This document shows positions 9,890-19,109 of a stretch of DNA of 64,000 nt, one piece after another (the stretch's first letter is position 1; each line of letters begins with the position of its first letter). Origin of the DNA: Stenomitos frigidus ULC18 (GTDB lineage: Bacteria > Cyanobacteriota > Cyanobacteriia > Leptolyngbyales > Leptolyngbyaceae); the NCBI RefSeq assembly GCF_003003795.1, contig NZ_PVWK01000142.1, positions 1 through 64,000 on the forward strand. Reading direction: 5' to 3'. The notes under the pieces are model-generated. The model was not told where the DNA came from, did no database searches, and worked only from the letters and a program-made list of their open reading frames with translations. Made by a program: the position numbers and the translations under genes.

Positions 9890-9909
9890 TGACTGGTCAG
9901 GAGAGTGAC

Positions 9910-10392
9910 GTGGATCAATATATCCTTACAAGTGAAGAAATTGAGCAATACGAAGGCGTTGAGAAAACCCATTTTCTCAATGAAAACGCTCGTAGACGAA
10001 ATAAATCGCTAGGTGATCTAACAGGCTTATCTGGTTTTGGTTTTCACATCATCGCGATCCAACCTGGGTATGAGTCTACAGAATTACATAGGCACTATCA
10101 CGAAGATGAATGTGTCTATATCCTTGAAGGCGAGGCAGAGGCAACGATCGGCGCCAACACCTATCCTGTCAAAGCAGGTGACTTTATTGGTTATCGTGCT
10201 GGTGGCGAGGCACACAAACTGAAAAATAGCGGTCGCTCTTTATTAAAGTGCATCGTGGTTGGACAACGGCTTGAACACGATGTTGGCGATTACCCAAACC
10301 TAAAAAAGCGCATTTATAGAAACAAAGGCTTGAAATGGAACCTGGTTGATCTTGACAATATCGGTGAGCCAGCTGCTGGAAAAAAGATCTAG
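9910..10392 (+). CDS. Cupin-domain protein
   Basis: A single-domain cupin of 160 residues. Cupin motif 1 is visible as HRHYHEDECVYILEGEAEA, with two His, Glu and a spaced His as metal ligands, and motif 2 as PVKAGDFIGYRAGGEAHKL. The predicted metal site is cytosolic and complete. Substrate is not predictable. GTG 9910 is preferred to ATG 9889 because AGGAG at 9899-9903 has ideal spacing to it, and because the earlier ATG lies in a tandem repeat. The gene appears to be transcribed alone. Confidence 0.85.
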   Translation: MDQYILTSEEIEQYEGVEKTHFLNENARRRNKSLGDLTGLSGFGFHIIAIQPGYESTELHRHYHEDECVYILEGEAEATIGANTYPVKAGDFIGYRAGGEAHKLKNSGRSLLKCIVVGQRLEHDVGDYPNLKKRIYRNKGLKWNLVDLDNIGEPAAGKKI

Positions 10393-10596
10393 CCAGTTGA
10401 TGCTCACTGAAGCATGACGCCCTGCATTCCGTTTCCCCGGTGAGCAAAGGGTTTGCGCTAGTAGTGCCGATGGCATAACGATGCCGTCACACATATAGAC
10501 GAGGGTTGCTGGTGTCGTAGCGGTTGCAAGCGGTTGGCGATCGACCGTTCTTGTGGGTTGTCTTATTGTTGCGAGAGAGATGCGAAACAATGATTG

Positions 10597-10971
10597 CTAT
10601 AGCGGTTGGCTGCGATCGGCATGGAAATGAGGCGACAGCATTGCTCTTACTGGACGGCCACCCTGTAAATGACGCTCCACCACTTCAGCGACCTCCTTGG
10701 GTGACACCCGACAATACCAGATGTTGTCTGGCAGCATGCGCACCATAGGGCCATTGCCACATTGCCCCATGCAGCCACTTCTTGTGATCACCCAACCTGC
10801 AACAGGGTGGGCTTGAAAGGTTTCTAGCACAGCGGCTGCACCCTGGTTTAAACATGTGCGATGTTGGCAAACCAGTACACGCTTTTGGGCTCCCATTGGC
10901 TCAGCTAGTGGCGATGACATGGATAAGGTAAGGTGAACTGCAGAGAAAGCCATTGGCAATCGCGGTGACAT
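10597..10971 (-). CDS. Thioredoxin-like [2Fe-2S] ferredoxin
   Basis: A 124-aa protein of the (2Fe-2S) thioredoxin-like ferredoxin family. The four cluster ligands are visible: two in VLVCQHRTCLNQG and two in SGCMGQCGNGP. The fold motif RMLPDNIWYCRVSPKEVAE follows. Members act as small electron carriers, and cyanobacterial relatives exist in stand-alone form and as the small subunit of bidirectional dehydrogenases. The start at 10971 has AAGG eight bases upstream; starts at 10920 or 10896 would trim a poorly conserved N-terminus. Redox partner unknown. Confidence 0.85.
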   Translation of the reverse strand: MSPRLPMAFSAVHLTLSMSSPLAEPMGAQKRVLVCQHRTCLNQGAAAVLETFQAHPVAGWVITRSGCMGQCGNGPMVRMLPDNIWYCRVSPKEVAEVVERHLQGGRPVRAMLSPHFHADRSQPL

Positions 10972-11040
10972 TGAAGCAACCTTACTCGACGCTGACTAAG
11001 GAAGAGCGATCGAAACGTACTTCAAACCACTTTAAAACTA

Positions 11041-11071
11041 AAAAGAGAGAGCTGTAACAACTCTCTCTTTT
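11041..11071 (-). terminator. Terminator downstream of tRNA-Glu
   Basis: Eleven-base perfect inverted repeat (arms 11041-11051 and 11061-11071, GAGAGAG core) with a nine-base loop. On the minus strand the stem is followed by a run of T residues and lies 15 bases past the tRNA 3' end. Confidence 0.8.
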
Positions 11072-11085
11072 CGGGTTCTTGTAAA

Positions 11086-11158
11086 TACCCCCAGGGGAAT
11101 TCGAATCCCCGTCGCCTCCGTGAAAGGGAGGTGTCCTAGGCCTCTAGACGATGGGGGC
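11086..11158 (-). tRNA. tRNA-Glu (UUC)
   Basis: The minus strand gives a 73-base cloverleaf: acceptor GCCCCCA pairing with TGGGGGT (G1-U72 as in chloroplast tRNA-Glu), anticodon stem CCTCC/GGAGG with loop CTTTCAC (anticodon UUC), T arm GGGGATTCGAATTCCCC and discriminator A. CCA is not encoded. In cyanobacteria this tRNA serves protein synthesis and, as glutamyl-tRNA, the C5 route to 5-aminolevulinate and all tetrapyrroles. Confidence 0.97.
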
Positions 11159-11172
11159 GCATTGACTAGACC

Positions 11173-11207
11173 TTTATAAGATTAACGAATGCTGCGTCAT
11201 CTGTCAA
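11173..11207 (-). promoter_or_regulatory. Probable promoter of tRNA-Glu
   Basis: On the minus strand TTGACA (complement of 11202-11207) precedes TATAAA (complement of 11173-11178), 15 bases before the tRNA. The 23-base spacing is longer than usual; the intervening TTAATC at 16-base spacing is an alternative -10. Confidence 0.45.
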
Positions 11208-11307
11208 CCCACATCAAGATCCCTAAAACGCTTTTGGTATAGTGTTACCCAGTTTCACACGACTATTCATTTTGTGCGTGTTCAGCCTGTGACATTGAAA
11301 CTGTGGA

Positions 11308-11586
11308 CTAGGCAAGGTCTTTAGAATTCCGCAAACGAATAAGCCGACGTCGCATTTGAGGGGATGCTTGAGTCTCAGGAAGCTCCTGTGCCTCGACTTC
11401 GATCTGAAGCGGTTCCAAATACTCGTCTGTACCACAGGTAAAGGCGTCAATCAACAGCTCCAGAAGCCGCTCGCGATCATTCAGCGCTCCTTTCTCCTCG
11501 ATCAGCCGAAACTTGAGATGGATTTCACATTCATAAACACCCACATCAGGAACTGTGGGCTGCTGATGCTCTAAATCGTGGTTCAT
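11308..11586 (-). CDS. Small cyanobacterial regulator, Npun_R1517-like (tentative)
   Basis: The 92-aa product contains GVYECEIHLKFRLIEEKG, a helix DRERLLELLIDAFTCGTDEY, then ASPQMRRRLIRLRNS. This order matches my memory of a small cyanobacteria-specific family annotated as Npun_R1517-type heterocyst differentiation regulators, which also occurs in species without heterocysts. It is soluble, acidic in the first two thirds and basic at the end. Nothing here shows which genes it controls. The start ATG is the only sensible one; long spacers flank the gene on both sides. Confidence 0.65.
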   Translation of the reverse strand: MNHDLEHQQPTVPDVGVYECEIHLKFRLIEEKGALNDRERLLELLIDAFTCGTDEYLEPLQIEVEAQELPETQASPQMRRRLIRLRNSKDLA

Positions 11587-12481
11587 TTTTGAGGTAGCTC
11601 TTTAGCACAGCGAAGAAAATTCAGGTCACACTCAACTAACTTTTGCCGCATGTTGTGAGCAGTTTGACAAACCTGGTTGGGTAGAAACCTTGCACTACAT
11701 TGCAAACCTAGCATTCCCATAAATTGACTCAAATCCGCTAAATAGCTGAACTTAAAAACAAGGCTTTTGCAAATTAGACTGATCTTTAAGCTGGCTTCAT
11801 CAGTTCTTCACAACTGCGGTTCATACGCTTCTCTAAAGGCATTCTACTTTTCTAGGCAGCGCTTCTTCAATTTTTCCGATTTGTCCCTTTATGAGATTTT
11901 TTGAGCCGTCTGTTGCCTGCCTATTCTTTGTTGAAGTCGCTTCATCGGCTTGCGATAAGGGGCTTTTTAAGGGTGAAAAAGCCGTGGAAGATATAAATGA
12001 CTACATCGGTTGAATGCGTATCAGTCTTGAGAGAACTTCTCAACTAATTGATCTAAAGGACTCGTTTCTAGTGAGATGAGTGCTGCTATCTTTGTAAAAT
12101 TAAATTATACAATTGCTTCTCGATCATGATAAAGCGATGGGTTTTTTCAGCAAGTCTTTTGTTCTTAAACGCCAATTGACACCTTGCTTGTTGGAAAATG
12201 TTAGAAAATATACTGACAGTAAGCGCTAAAAGGATACGTTCCTACGGTGGCGGTTTTTCTCGATGTATCAATGCTGTGTTGATAGGATGCTAGCTTTTAA
12301 CGCTTACTGTACTGAGTGGCGATCGTATTTATGAGGCTCAGTGTTATTTGGCTACCATGTGTGACAAGTGCGAGCGCAATTACAAGCAATCGCAGTCTAG
12401 GTCATGACTGGCGTATAGCCATATTTGAGTTGGTGCTTCAAGGCAAAAACCTGTAAATTGAAGGAAACGTTGAGGTGTATT
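11587..12481. other. Long spacer with a hairpin element
   Basis: About 895 bases without a believable gene, AT-rich for this window. It contains an 8-bp hairpin at 11961-11983 (GGCTTTTT/AAAAAGCC), a TTGACA box at 12176-12181 and, 35 bases further on, the 95-bp hairpin element at 12216-12310. A non-coding RNA could start here. Confidence 0.55.
12216..12310. repeat. 95-bp inverted-repeat element, MITE-like or structured RNA
   Basis: Arms at 12216-12232 and 12294-12310 are complementary at 16 of 17 positions (ACAGTAAGCGCTAAAAG at the left end). The loop contains an inner hairpin TATCAA/TTGATA. The tetranucleotide ACTG flanks the element on both sides, as a short target duplication would. No second copy was noticed in the window. 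Confidence 0.6.
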
Positions 12482-13108
12482 GTGGAACGGGATCAGCCAG
12501 ATCAAAGCGTGACGGCAGATGGTTCTTTGTCAGATGGCGATCGGTCGTTGCCGTCTGCTGCGACTGAACCTTCTGTCTTTAAGCTTGCGCCGCTCATTCG
12601 GCTGACGCTCTTACTGCTATATCTGGCTTTGACGCTACCGCTGCCCTTCTTAGCCGCTATGACAGCCTCTGTGATTCCATCACCTTTACTGTGGACGGGG
12701 ATTGGGCTAGGTGGAGTGCTGCTATACGCAGCGCTGACCGAACGGGTGGTGCTAGATAGTCATGGTATACAGGTTCGGTATGCGGGTTGGGTGCCACCCG
12801 TTTTTCGTCGAGGGTGGACGCTGGCGTGGTCAGAGGTGACCGCATTGAAGCCACGCTCTACCGGACAAGGTGGCCTTGTTTATTACTTTCTGAGTCGCTC
12901 TGGGCAGGCGTATCTTTTGCCGATGCGGGTTGCTGGGTTTAACCGCATGGTCAAGTGTGTGCAGGCAGAGACCACTATTGACATGACTGATGTGCGCCCG
13001 CTTTCGCAACCGTGGATGTACTTTATTTTGCTGGGGTGTACGGTATTACTGCTGGCGATCGATCTATGGACGGTTGGAGCCGCTCTGAGTCAAACGATAA
13101 AAGTTTGA
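12482..13108 (+). CDS. Hypothetical membrane protein
   Basis: A membrane protein of about 208 residues and unknown function. After a polar acidic N-terminus come two adjacent hydrophobic segments (LIRLTLLLLYLALTLPLPF and LLWTGIGLGGVLLYAAL), a soluble beta-rich middle with a PH-like look (VVLDSHGIQVRYAGWVPP), and a last membrane segment (MYFILLGCTVLLLAIDLW). GTG 12482 is preferred over TTG 12425 because GAGG lies just before it and the extra residues look non-coding. The ABC ATPase gene follows after 36 bases, so the two may be cotranscribed. Confidence 0.7.
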   Translation: MERDQPDQSVTADGSLSDGDRSLPSAATEPSVFKLAPLIRLTLLLLYLALTLPLPFLAAMTASVIPSPLLWTGIGLGGVLLYAALTERVVLDSHGIQVRYAGWVPPVFRRGWTLAWSEVTALKPRSTGQGGLVYYFLSRSGQAYLLPMRVAGFNRMVKCVQAETTIDMTDVRPLSQPWMYFILLGCTVLLLAIDLWTVGAALSQTIKV

Positions 13109-13144
13109 CGGGAGATTTGTCACCTGCATTTCCTGATCGATCAA

Positions 13145-13975
13145 TTGAACAAGCGCTTTGGGAGTAGAAACCTGACTTTGCATCCGTCCAAACCTGCCCA
13201 AATTCGCGTTGAGCGGGTTAGTCTCACACCCAGAATGCTGCTATCTGGTAAGACTCGTGCTGATGAGCGCTTAGCGGCAGATGTTCACTATTTATTGAGG
13301 GAGCTTTCGTTTGAGGTGTTTCGGGGCGATCGCATTGCTCTTGTTGGTGCGTCAGGTGCAGGTAAAACATCTTTGCTGCGGCTGTTAAATCGCTTGAGTG
13401 AACCGACGGGTGGCGTGATTTATTTAGACAATCAGCCACTGCCTCAAATACCCGCAGTGGCATTACGGCAGCAGGTTGCTTTGGTGCTACAAGAATCAAA
13501 GCTATTGGGCATGACGGTGCAACAAGCGCTTGCATACCCTTTAACGCTACGACACCTAGACAAAAGGGCAATTCAAGACCGCATTCAGAAATGGAGCGAT
13601 CGGCTCCATCTACCATCCGATTGGCTGGAGCGTACAGAGCTACAGCTTTCGGTTGGGCAACGACAGTGGGTCGCGATCGTCCGTGCTCTGGTTGCGGAAC
13701 CTAAGGTGCTGCTTTTAGACGAACCAACCGCCTCTTTAGACATGGGTCGTAGTGACTTACTGTTGAAGGTGCTGAGCGACGTCGCTCAAGTGGATGGTAC
13801 GACTGTCATCATGGCTAACCATCAACTGGAACTGGCAGAGCAATGGTGCGATCGGGTGCTGCATCTTGAACAAGGCCAGCTGCGACAAGATCTGACGGCA
13901 CAGCAGCTGGACTGGCAGGCACTCAAACAAACGCTAGTGGCAGCAGAAACCCAGCAGTCGGAGGAATGGGATTGA
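13145..13975 (+). CDS. ABC transporter ATP-binding protein, FetA/YbbL-like
   Basis: An ABC ATPase of about 276 residues. Walker A is GASGAGKTS, the Q-loop LVLQESKLLG, the signature LSVGQRQ, Walker B VLLLDEP and the H-loop ANHQLE. The block RLLNRLSEPTGGVIYLD places it near the FetA/YbbL group, whose partner is a FetB/YbbM-type permease linked to iron export, but no such permease is adjacent. The neighbour upstream is a three-TM protein of unknown type. The start is uncertain: TTG 13145 and TTG 13177 are both in frame ahead of the conserved VERVSLTP strand, and no ribosome site decides. Confidence 0.85.
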   Translation: MNKRFGSRNLTLHPSKPAQIRVERVSLTPRMLLSGKTRADERLAADVHYLLRELSFEVFRGDRIALVGASGAGKTSLLRLLNRLSEPTGGVIYLDNQPLPQIPAVALRQQVALVLQESKLLGMTVQQALAYPLTLRHLDKRAIQDRIQKWSDRLHLPSDWLERTELQLSVGQRQWVAIVRALVAEPKVLLLDEPTASLDMGRSDLLLKVLSDVAQVDGTTVIMANHQLELAEQWCDRVLHLEQGQLRQDLTAQQLDWQALKQTLVAAETQQSEEWD

Positions 13976-14025
13976 GTCCAATACTTCTTGGTTCATGACT
14001 GTTGTACGGACTCCAACAGAAACCT

Positions 14026-14057
14026 GCTTTTTCCTATCATCGCTTTTTCCTATCATC
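14026..14057. repeat. Exact 16-bp tandem duplication
   Basis: GCTTTTTCCTATCATC occurs at 14026-14041 and again at 14042-14057 with no mismatch, in the spacer between the ABC ATPase and hybrid kinase genes. It looks like a recent slippage event. Confidence 0.8.
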
Positions 14058-14261
14058 ACAACTGGAATGTACAGGTCTGTTAAGCGCCTTAGGAGTGATG
14101 TACGGCTGCAAGCTACTCTAACCTTAGATAGAAAAATGCTAAAAAGGCGTATTTCATTTGCGTCTTTAGTATCAGGCTGGTAAATTTTGTCTATTGAAAC
14201 TCCGAGGCTGCCCATTGAGCAAGATTGTAAAGCCAGTAAGGCTCATCCGTGAAGTAGGTTG

Positions 14262-17200
14262 ATGATGCGTGCAATGAGAGTAAACGTTCCCTTCAAAACT
14301 TTCATCATGCGCTCACATGTGCTTCCTTATGGCGTTGCGGCACTGGCAGTAACTATTGCCTTGATCTTGACGCATTTGTTGTATGCGTTGCTCAATCCGC
14401 TTATCTACTCCTTTTTTTATGCGGCTGTTGCCGTGAGTGCCTGGCGGGGTGGGTTGAAACCAGGCTTGCTGGCGATCGCTCTCTCTACGCTCTATAGTCT
14501 TTTCTTCCTGGTCGCACCGCTCTATTCCTTTCGGATTACCAGCATCAGACACCTGGTACAGTTGCTCACATTTTTGCTGGTGTCGTTGCTCATTACCGTG
14601 CTTTGTACCCAGTTGCAGGCGGCCAAGCGCCGATCTGACCATAGCTTGAAGTTGCTGCGCGATAGCGAAAGGCGCTTTAGCCGTTTGTCAGAAGCGAATG
14701 TGATTGGCATCATCACGGTTGACTTGAAGGGTGCGATCGTGGAAGCCAATGATGCTTTTCTGTCGATGCTGGGCTATACGCAGGAAGAACTTCGCGCTGG
14801 TCGCCTTAACTGGCATGCGCTGATTCCATCTGATCAGCTAGAAGTGCATGAGCGATCGATGTATGCATTGAGAACCACGAAGGTCAGTACGCCCTTTGAA
14901 ACGGCTTACAACCGCAAAGATGGCACCTGCATTCCGGTTCTGGTGGGCTCGGCTCTGGTCAATGAGACGACTGTCAGTAGTTTCATCCTCGATATCAGCG
15001 CACAGCAAGCGGCACTGCGTGAACGGAAACAAGCTGAAGCCGCCCTGCTTGAAGTGAACGCCCGTTTGGAGCAACACGGTACTGAGCTCGCGGTGACTAA
15101 TGAAGAGCTAGAAACGACCCTGGAAGAACTGAGAATTGCTGAAGAAGAATTGCTGCGGCAAAATGAACGGCTGAGAACGGAGCAGCAACGGTATCAGGAT
15201 TTGTTTGATTTCGCGCCGGATGGCTACCTGGTAACAGATACAGCGGGAATTATTCAGGAAGCCAATCAGGCGGTGACAACCGATCTTGCGGCTGGTTTAG
15301 TGGGTCAGCCTCTGTTCAACTTTATCGCCACCCAAGATCTTGAAGTGTTTCGCGATCGGTTCAATCAGCTAACCGAACCGCTTCCAGTGCCCCAGACGCA
15401 GGTATGGGTAATGCAGCTGCAACCGCGGCAGCAGCAGCCTTTCCCGGCTGAGCTAACGGTACGGCGTGTGTATGATTTCACAGGCGGCGTTTCTAGCGTG
15501 CGCTGGCTCATTCGCGATATTACAGAGCGCAAACGGGCCGAAGCGAAACTGCGTGAAAGTGAAAGTTTGTATCGGACGATCGGAGAAACCCTGGACTACG
15601 GCATTTGGGTTTGTGACCCTGATGGGCGGAATGTTTACGCCAGTGATTCGTTCCTTCAACTGGTTGGCTTAACCCAGGCACAATGCTCTGAGTCTGGCTG
15701 GGGGCATGTGCTGCATCCTGATGATGCGGAGCGAACGATCGCAGCCTGGACGGAATGTGTGCGCACAGAAGGCACCTGGGATATTGAACACCGTTTCCGA
15801 GGGGTTGATGGCAATTGGCATCCCATTTTGGCGCGGGGTATGCCAGTCAGGAATAGCGACGGTGCTATCATTGCCTGGGCAGGTATCAATCTTGATATCA
15901 GCCGACAAAAACAAGCAGAAGTTGCCTTACGGCAAAGTGAAGAGCGCTATCGCTATTTAGCGGAATTGATTCCGCAATTAGTGTGGACGGCTAGTACCGA
16001 AGGCGCACTCCTTGACGTCAATCAACGCTGGCTAGACTTTACAGGGCTGACCTACACCCAGGCTCAGACTGACGACTGGCAAGCGATCGTCTATCCCGAT
16101 GATATCCCCACTCTGAGTGAACACTGGCAGGCAGCCCAAGCCTCCGGCACCTATTACCGTGCAGAAGGGCGCATGCGACGCAGCGATGGTGTGTTTCGCT
16201 GGCACCTGCATCAGGCGGTGCCTTTAAAGAATGAACAGGGTCAGGTGCTGAAATGGTTTGGTACCGCGACTGATATTGACGATCAAAAGCGCCTGGAGCA
16301 GCAACGCGCTCGCATTCTCCAGCAGGAACAAGTGGCCCGTGAAGCCGCTGAAAATGCAAACCGCATCAAAGATGAGTTTTTGGCCGTGCTGTCACACGAG
16401 TTACGATCGCCCCTCAACCCCATTCTGGGTTGGTCGCGCTTACTTCAGACCCGCAAGCTGGACGAGGCTCAAACGACAGAAGCGCTGAAAACCATTGAAC
16501 GGAATGCCAGATTGCAAGCCGAGTTAATTGAAGACCTGTTAGATGTCTCTCGGATTTTGCAGGGCAAGCTTAGCCTGAATGTCGCCCCGGTGGTTTTGAC
16601 GACGATTATTCAAGCGGCGATCGAAACTGTGCGTCTGGCAGCAGAGGCCAAAGCCATTCAGATCGAGACACAGCTTGAACCCGATGTAAGACTCGTTGCA
16701 GGTGATGCAAATCGCTTGCAACAGGTGGTCTGGAACCTCCTCTCTAACGCCGTTAAATTTACACCGACCGAGGGACGGGTAGACATCCGTTTAGAGCAGC
16801 TAGATTCTCAAGCTCAGATTACAGTCGCCGATACTGGTAAAGGCATTTCACCCGACTTTCTGCCCTACGTGTTTGATTATTTCCGGCAAGCAGAAGGGGC
16901 GACGACTCGATCGGTGGGTGGGTTGGGCTTAGGGTTGGCGATCGTGCGTCAATTAGTTGAATTGCACGGCGGCACGATTTGTGCAGAGAGTCCTGGCGAA
17001 GGCCACGGCGCAACGTTCACCGTCAGGCTGCCGCTCATGCCGACTCAAGCAAGTAACCAACCAGCCCTCTCGCCTTCTGAGACTTGTCCTGACCTCAATG
17101 GGGTCAATGTTTTAGTCGTTGATGATGATGCCGATGCACGAGTCTTGACGACGTTTCTCTTAGAACAGCATGGAGCCACGGTAACAGCCGTTGCCTCGGC

Positions 17201-17471
17201 AGAAGAAGCGTTTACTGCCGTCACTCAGATGAAGCCAGATGTGCTGGTCAGCGATATTGGGATGCCAACGGTCGATGGTTATATGTTGCTGCGACAGGTG
17301 AGAACCTTACCGCTCGACCAGGGTGGGCATACGCCTGCGATCGCGCTGACGGCCTATGCGGGAGAAACGGATTATCAGCGATCGCTCGACGCTGGCTTCC
17401 AAAAGCATCTTGCCAAGCCTATAGACCCAACCGTACTGGTGAACGCGATCGCCAGCTTGATTCAGCGGTGA
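14262..17471 (+). CDS. Multi-PAS hybrid sensor histidine kinase
   Basis: An inner-membrane sensor of about 1069 residues. Four hydrophobic helices (about 27-120) resemble the DUF4118 sensor module of KdpD-type kinases. They are followed by four PAS domains (about 135-250, 310-425, 435-550 and 560-680) separated by coiled coils such as ELETTLEELRIAEEELLRQN. The HisKA domain has the phospho-His in FLAVLSHELRSPLNPILGW. The ATPase domain shows the N box NLLSNAVKF and G boxes DTGKGIS and GLGLGLAIV. A C-terminal receiver (about 950-1068) begins VLVVDDDADA and has the phospho-acceptor Asp in VLVSDIGMP. Signal and output partner unknown. ATG 14262 is one of several close starts. Confidence 0.93.
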   Translation: MMRAMRVNVPFKTFIMRSHVLPYGVAALAVTIALILTHLLYALLNPLIYSFFYAAVAVSAWRGGLKPGLLAIALSTLYSLFFLVAPLYSFRITSIRHLVQLLTFLLVSLLITVLCTQLQAAKRRSDHSLKLLRDSERRFSRLSEANVIGIITVDLKGAIVEANDAFLSMLGYTQEELRAGRLNWHALIPSDQLEVHERSMYALRTTKVSTPFETAYNRKDGTCIPVLVGSALVNETTVSSFILDISAQQAALRERKQAEAALLEVNARLEQHGTELAVTNEELETTLEELRIAEEELLRQNERLRTEQQRYQDLFDFAPDGYLVTDTAGIIQEANQAVTTDLAAGLVGQPLFNFIATQDLEVFRDRFNQLTEPLPVPQTQVWVMQLQPRQQQPFPAELTVRRVYDFTGGVSSVRWLIRDITERKRAEAKLRESESLYRTIGETLDYGIWVCDPDGRNVYASDSFLQLVGLTQAQCSESGWGHVLHPDDAERTIAAWTECVRTEGTWDIEHRFRGVDGNWHPILARGMPVRNSDGAIIAWAGINLDISRQKQAEVALRQSEERYRYLAELIPQLVWTASTEGALLDVNQRWLDFTGLTYTQAQTDDWQAIVYPDDIPTLSEHWQAAQASGTYYRAEGRMRRSDGVFRWHLHQAVPLKNEQGQVLKWFGTATDIDDQKRLEQQRARILQQEQVAREAAENANRIKDEFLAVLSHELRSPLNPILGWSRLLQTRKLDEAQTTEALKTIERNARLQAELIEDLLDVSRILQGKLSLNVAPVVLTTIIQAAIETVRLAAEAKAIQIETQLEPDVRLVAGDANRLQQVVWNLLSNAVKFTPTEGRVDIRLEQLDSQAQITVADTGKGISPDFLPYVFDYFRQAEGATTRSVGGLGLGLAIVRQLVELHGGTICAESPGEGHGATFTVRLPLMPTQASNQPALSPSETCPDLNGVNVLVVDDDADARVLTTFLLEQHGATVTAVASAEEAFTAVTQMKPDVLVSDIGMPTVDGYMLLRQVRTLPLDQGGHTPAIALTAYAGETDYQRSLDAGFQKHLAKPIDPTVLVNAIASLIQR

Positions 17472-17531
17472 AGAGAATGCATAAGCTGTCTTTTGCTGAG
17501 CCAAATAAAGTTTGCTAAACCCGCCCCTACA

Positions 17532-18218
17532 TTAGCTGCGAAATAGTCTACTGTACTGGGTTTCGTGCTTCATACTCGCCAGCGACAGCCCCCAACTGCA
17601 GCTTGTTAAGTCTTCGTCTGGCAGTGTCAAGATCGCCTCAGCTGCGTGTTGGATGACGGGTTGAAGGTGCAACAGCAGTTGTTGTCCTGCTGTTTGCCCT
17701 AGCGGAATGAGCTTGACACCCGCATTGACTAAGTTCATGGCCCAGCTATGCAAATAGCCCAGCATGGCTGGCTGCAGATCGATTTGCCAATGAGCCGCTG
17801 CAAGGGCAAACGCGATCGCAAAGTGACAGCCCTCTTGTTGCAAAAAGGCATATGGCTCCTCTAGCAGGTGCAAATCGTGCAACAGCCGTACGAGCGATCG
17901 ACCCATCTGCAAACTTTGTAGCCGCAATTCTTCCGTTTCCCGTGCCGCTGACAGCCAGTGGTTCCAGTCGCTCACGGTCTGCCATTCACCGGCTTGATGG
18001 GCTCTGTAAGCTCTGACCATAATCGCTGCTTCAACGCGAATCGCCCCCCACTGCAACTCTTGTACCATCCACGTTTCCAGTGCGTTGCGATCGTCAAGGT
18101 TGCTAGCTTCAACCAGCGCTTCAATGCCTTCAGAGTAGCTATAAGCCCCCACTGGCAAAGCCGGACTCGCTAACTGTAGTAAATGCAGGAGTGCAAAAGG
18201 TTCAATTTTGTCCTTCAT
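17532..18218 (-). CDS. ureF: Urease accessory protein UreF
   Basis: UreF joins UreD and UreG in the GTP-dependent chaperone that loads Ni2+ into urease. The 228-aa protein has the family opening [20 protein letters not shown], the central helix block [18 protein letters not shown], and the late motif [18 protein letters not shown]. It is all-helical and cytosolic. It lies 21 bases after ureE on the same strand, so the two form an operon; ureABC, ureD and ureG are not in this window, so the urease genes are split in this genome. Confidence 0.95.
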   Translation of the reverse strand: MKDKIEPFALLHLLQLASPALPVGAYSYSEGIEALVEASNLDDRNALETWMVQELQWGAIRVEAAIMVRAYRAHQAGEWQTVSDWNHWLSAARETEELRLQSLQMGRSLVRLLHDLHLLEEPYAFLQQEGCHFAIAFALAAAHWQIDLQPAMLGYLHSWAMNLVNAGVKLIPLGQTAGQQLLLHLQPVIQHAAEAILTLPDEDLTSCSWGLSLASMKHETQYSRLFRS

Positions 18219-18239
18219 CTTTGTCTCTTAGGAACTTTT

Positions 18240-18710
18240 TTAATGACTATGCCCATACGCTCCTGTTTCGGGTTGAAACGGCTGTACTTCTTCAACGACC
18301 TGCAGCCCTCGATGCTCTAGCATGTCGCGTAGAACGGGATCGGGAGACAACCGTAAGTAGGTTGGTTGAATCTCTAGCGGGACATGGCGGTTGCCCAAAT
18401 GATAAACCGCTTGCAGGAGTTGCAGTGCAGCCTCAGCCCGTACGGTGAGAACGGGTTCTGGTTTGGCAAGCACCCGCACCACTAAACCCTCTTCAGATTG
18501 CAATAAATCACCATCACGCAGCACTGTCCCTCTTGGTAATTGAAGGTACACGGGTTGCCCTTCTGTGCTGCCAAAGTGGTGACGCGATCGCGTCCGCTCA
18601 TCTGCTGTCAATGCCAATGTTAAAGCCGCTGTCGTTTCTGAAGCTGCCGTTAAGCGTTGCGTAAGTGTTGTGATCACGGCTCCAACTGGAATCTTAATGT
18701 ATTCATGCAC
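18240..18710 (-). CDS. ureE: Urease accessory protein UreE
   Basis: UreE is the dimeric nickel metallochaperone that delivers Ni2+ to the UreDFG complex. The 156-aa product has the N-terminal peptide-binding domain ([32 protein letters not shown]) and the ferredoxin-like metal-binding domain with [12 protein letters not shown], whose His is the main nickel ligand. The C-terminus ends in GAYGHSH, a short His tail compared with the long tails of some homologues. The start codon is GTG at 18710; the nearby ATG is out of frame. ureF follows on the same transcript. Confidence 0.93.
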   Translation of the reverse strand: MHEYIKIPVGAVITTLTQRLTAASETTAALTLALTADERTRSRHHFGSTEGQPVYLQLPRGTVLRDGDLLQSEEGLVVRVLAKPEPVLTVRAEAALQLLQAVYHLGNRHVPLEIQPTYLRLSPDPVLRDMLEHRGLQVVEEVQPFQPETGAYGHSH

Positions 18711-19109
18711 AGCAAGAGTTTAATGCATTCAAGTAGCTTTGCTAAAGCCATAACAATCTTTTCCGGAATGATGTAATTTTTTGAGGGATCTAAATACGTT
18801 CGTATGCTCACCCGTGCTTGACCCGGTGTGAGCATACATCAGGTTGCTGAGACAGCGGTTTTGGCTGACTCAGCATTGAGTGCAAGCATTTCAGGCTCTA
18901 TCGACCAAACTATGCGAAATCAGACGAAATTACGAGGAAAAGCTTGCTAGATAAGAGTTTGAAGTCCTTTCCGATTAACAAGAATGTCTTTGTGGCTGAG
19001 ATCCTTTACTGGCAAGGGTTTCAAGCTAATTGAGACCTAAATCAGCATAATAGGAACGATAGAGCCGCATTTCACCAAGCGTTCATTCAGCCTCACTGGA
19101 CAGACACCA
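18711..19109. other. Divergent spacer between ureE and a LuxR-type gene
   Basis: 399 bases without a gene. It must hold the ureEF promoter (leftward) and that of the regulator gene (rightward). The only distinct structure is the inverted repeat at 18802-18837. Confidence 0.6.
18802..18837. promoter_or_regulatory. Inverted repeat, possible operator or hairpin
   Basis: Perfect 10-bp arms GTATGCTCAC (18802-18811) and GTGAGCATAC (18828-18837) with a 16-base centre. It sits about 90 bases upstream of ureE in a divergent spacer. It could be a regulator site for either gene; there is no T tract, so termination is unlikely. Confidence 0.5.

Larger units (their letters stand above)
9566..9909. other. 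Spacer with terminator, short ORF and tandem repeat
   Basis: 344 bases. In order it holds the peroxidase terminator (9591-9624), an unrecognised 48-codon frame (9704-9850) and an 18-bp tandem repeat (9854-9889) just before the cupin gene. Confidence 0.6.

Noticed and set aside
12216-12310. Insertion sequence end
   Set aside because: No transposase frame or second inverted end in the spacer; better described as a MITE-like or RNA hairpin element.
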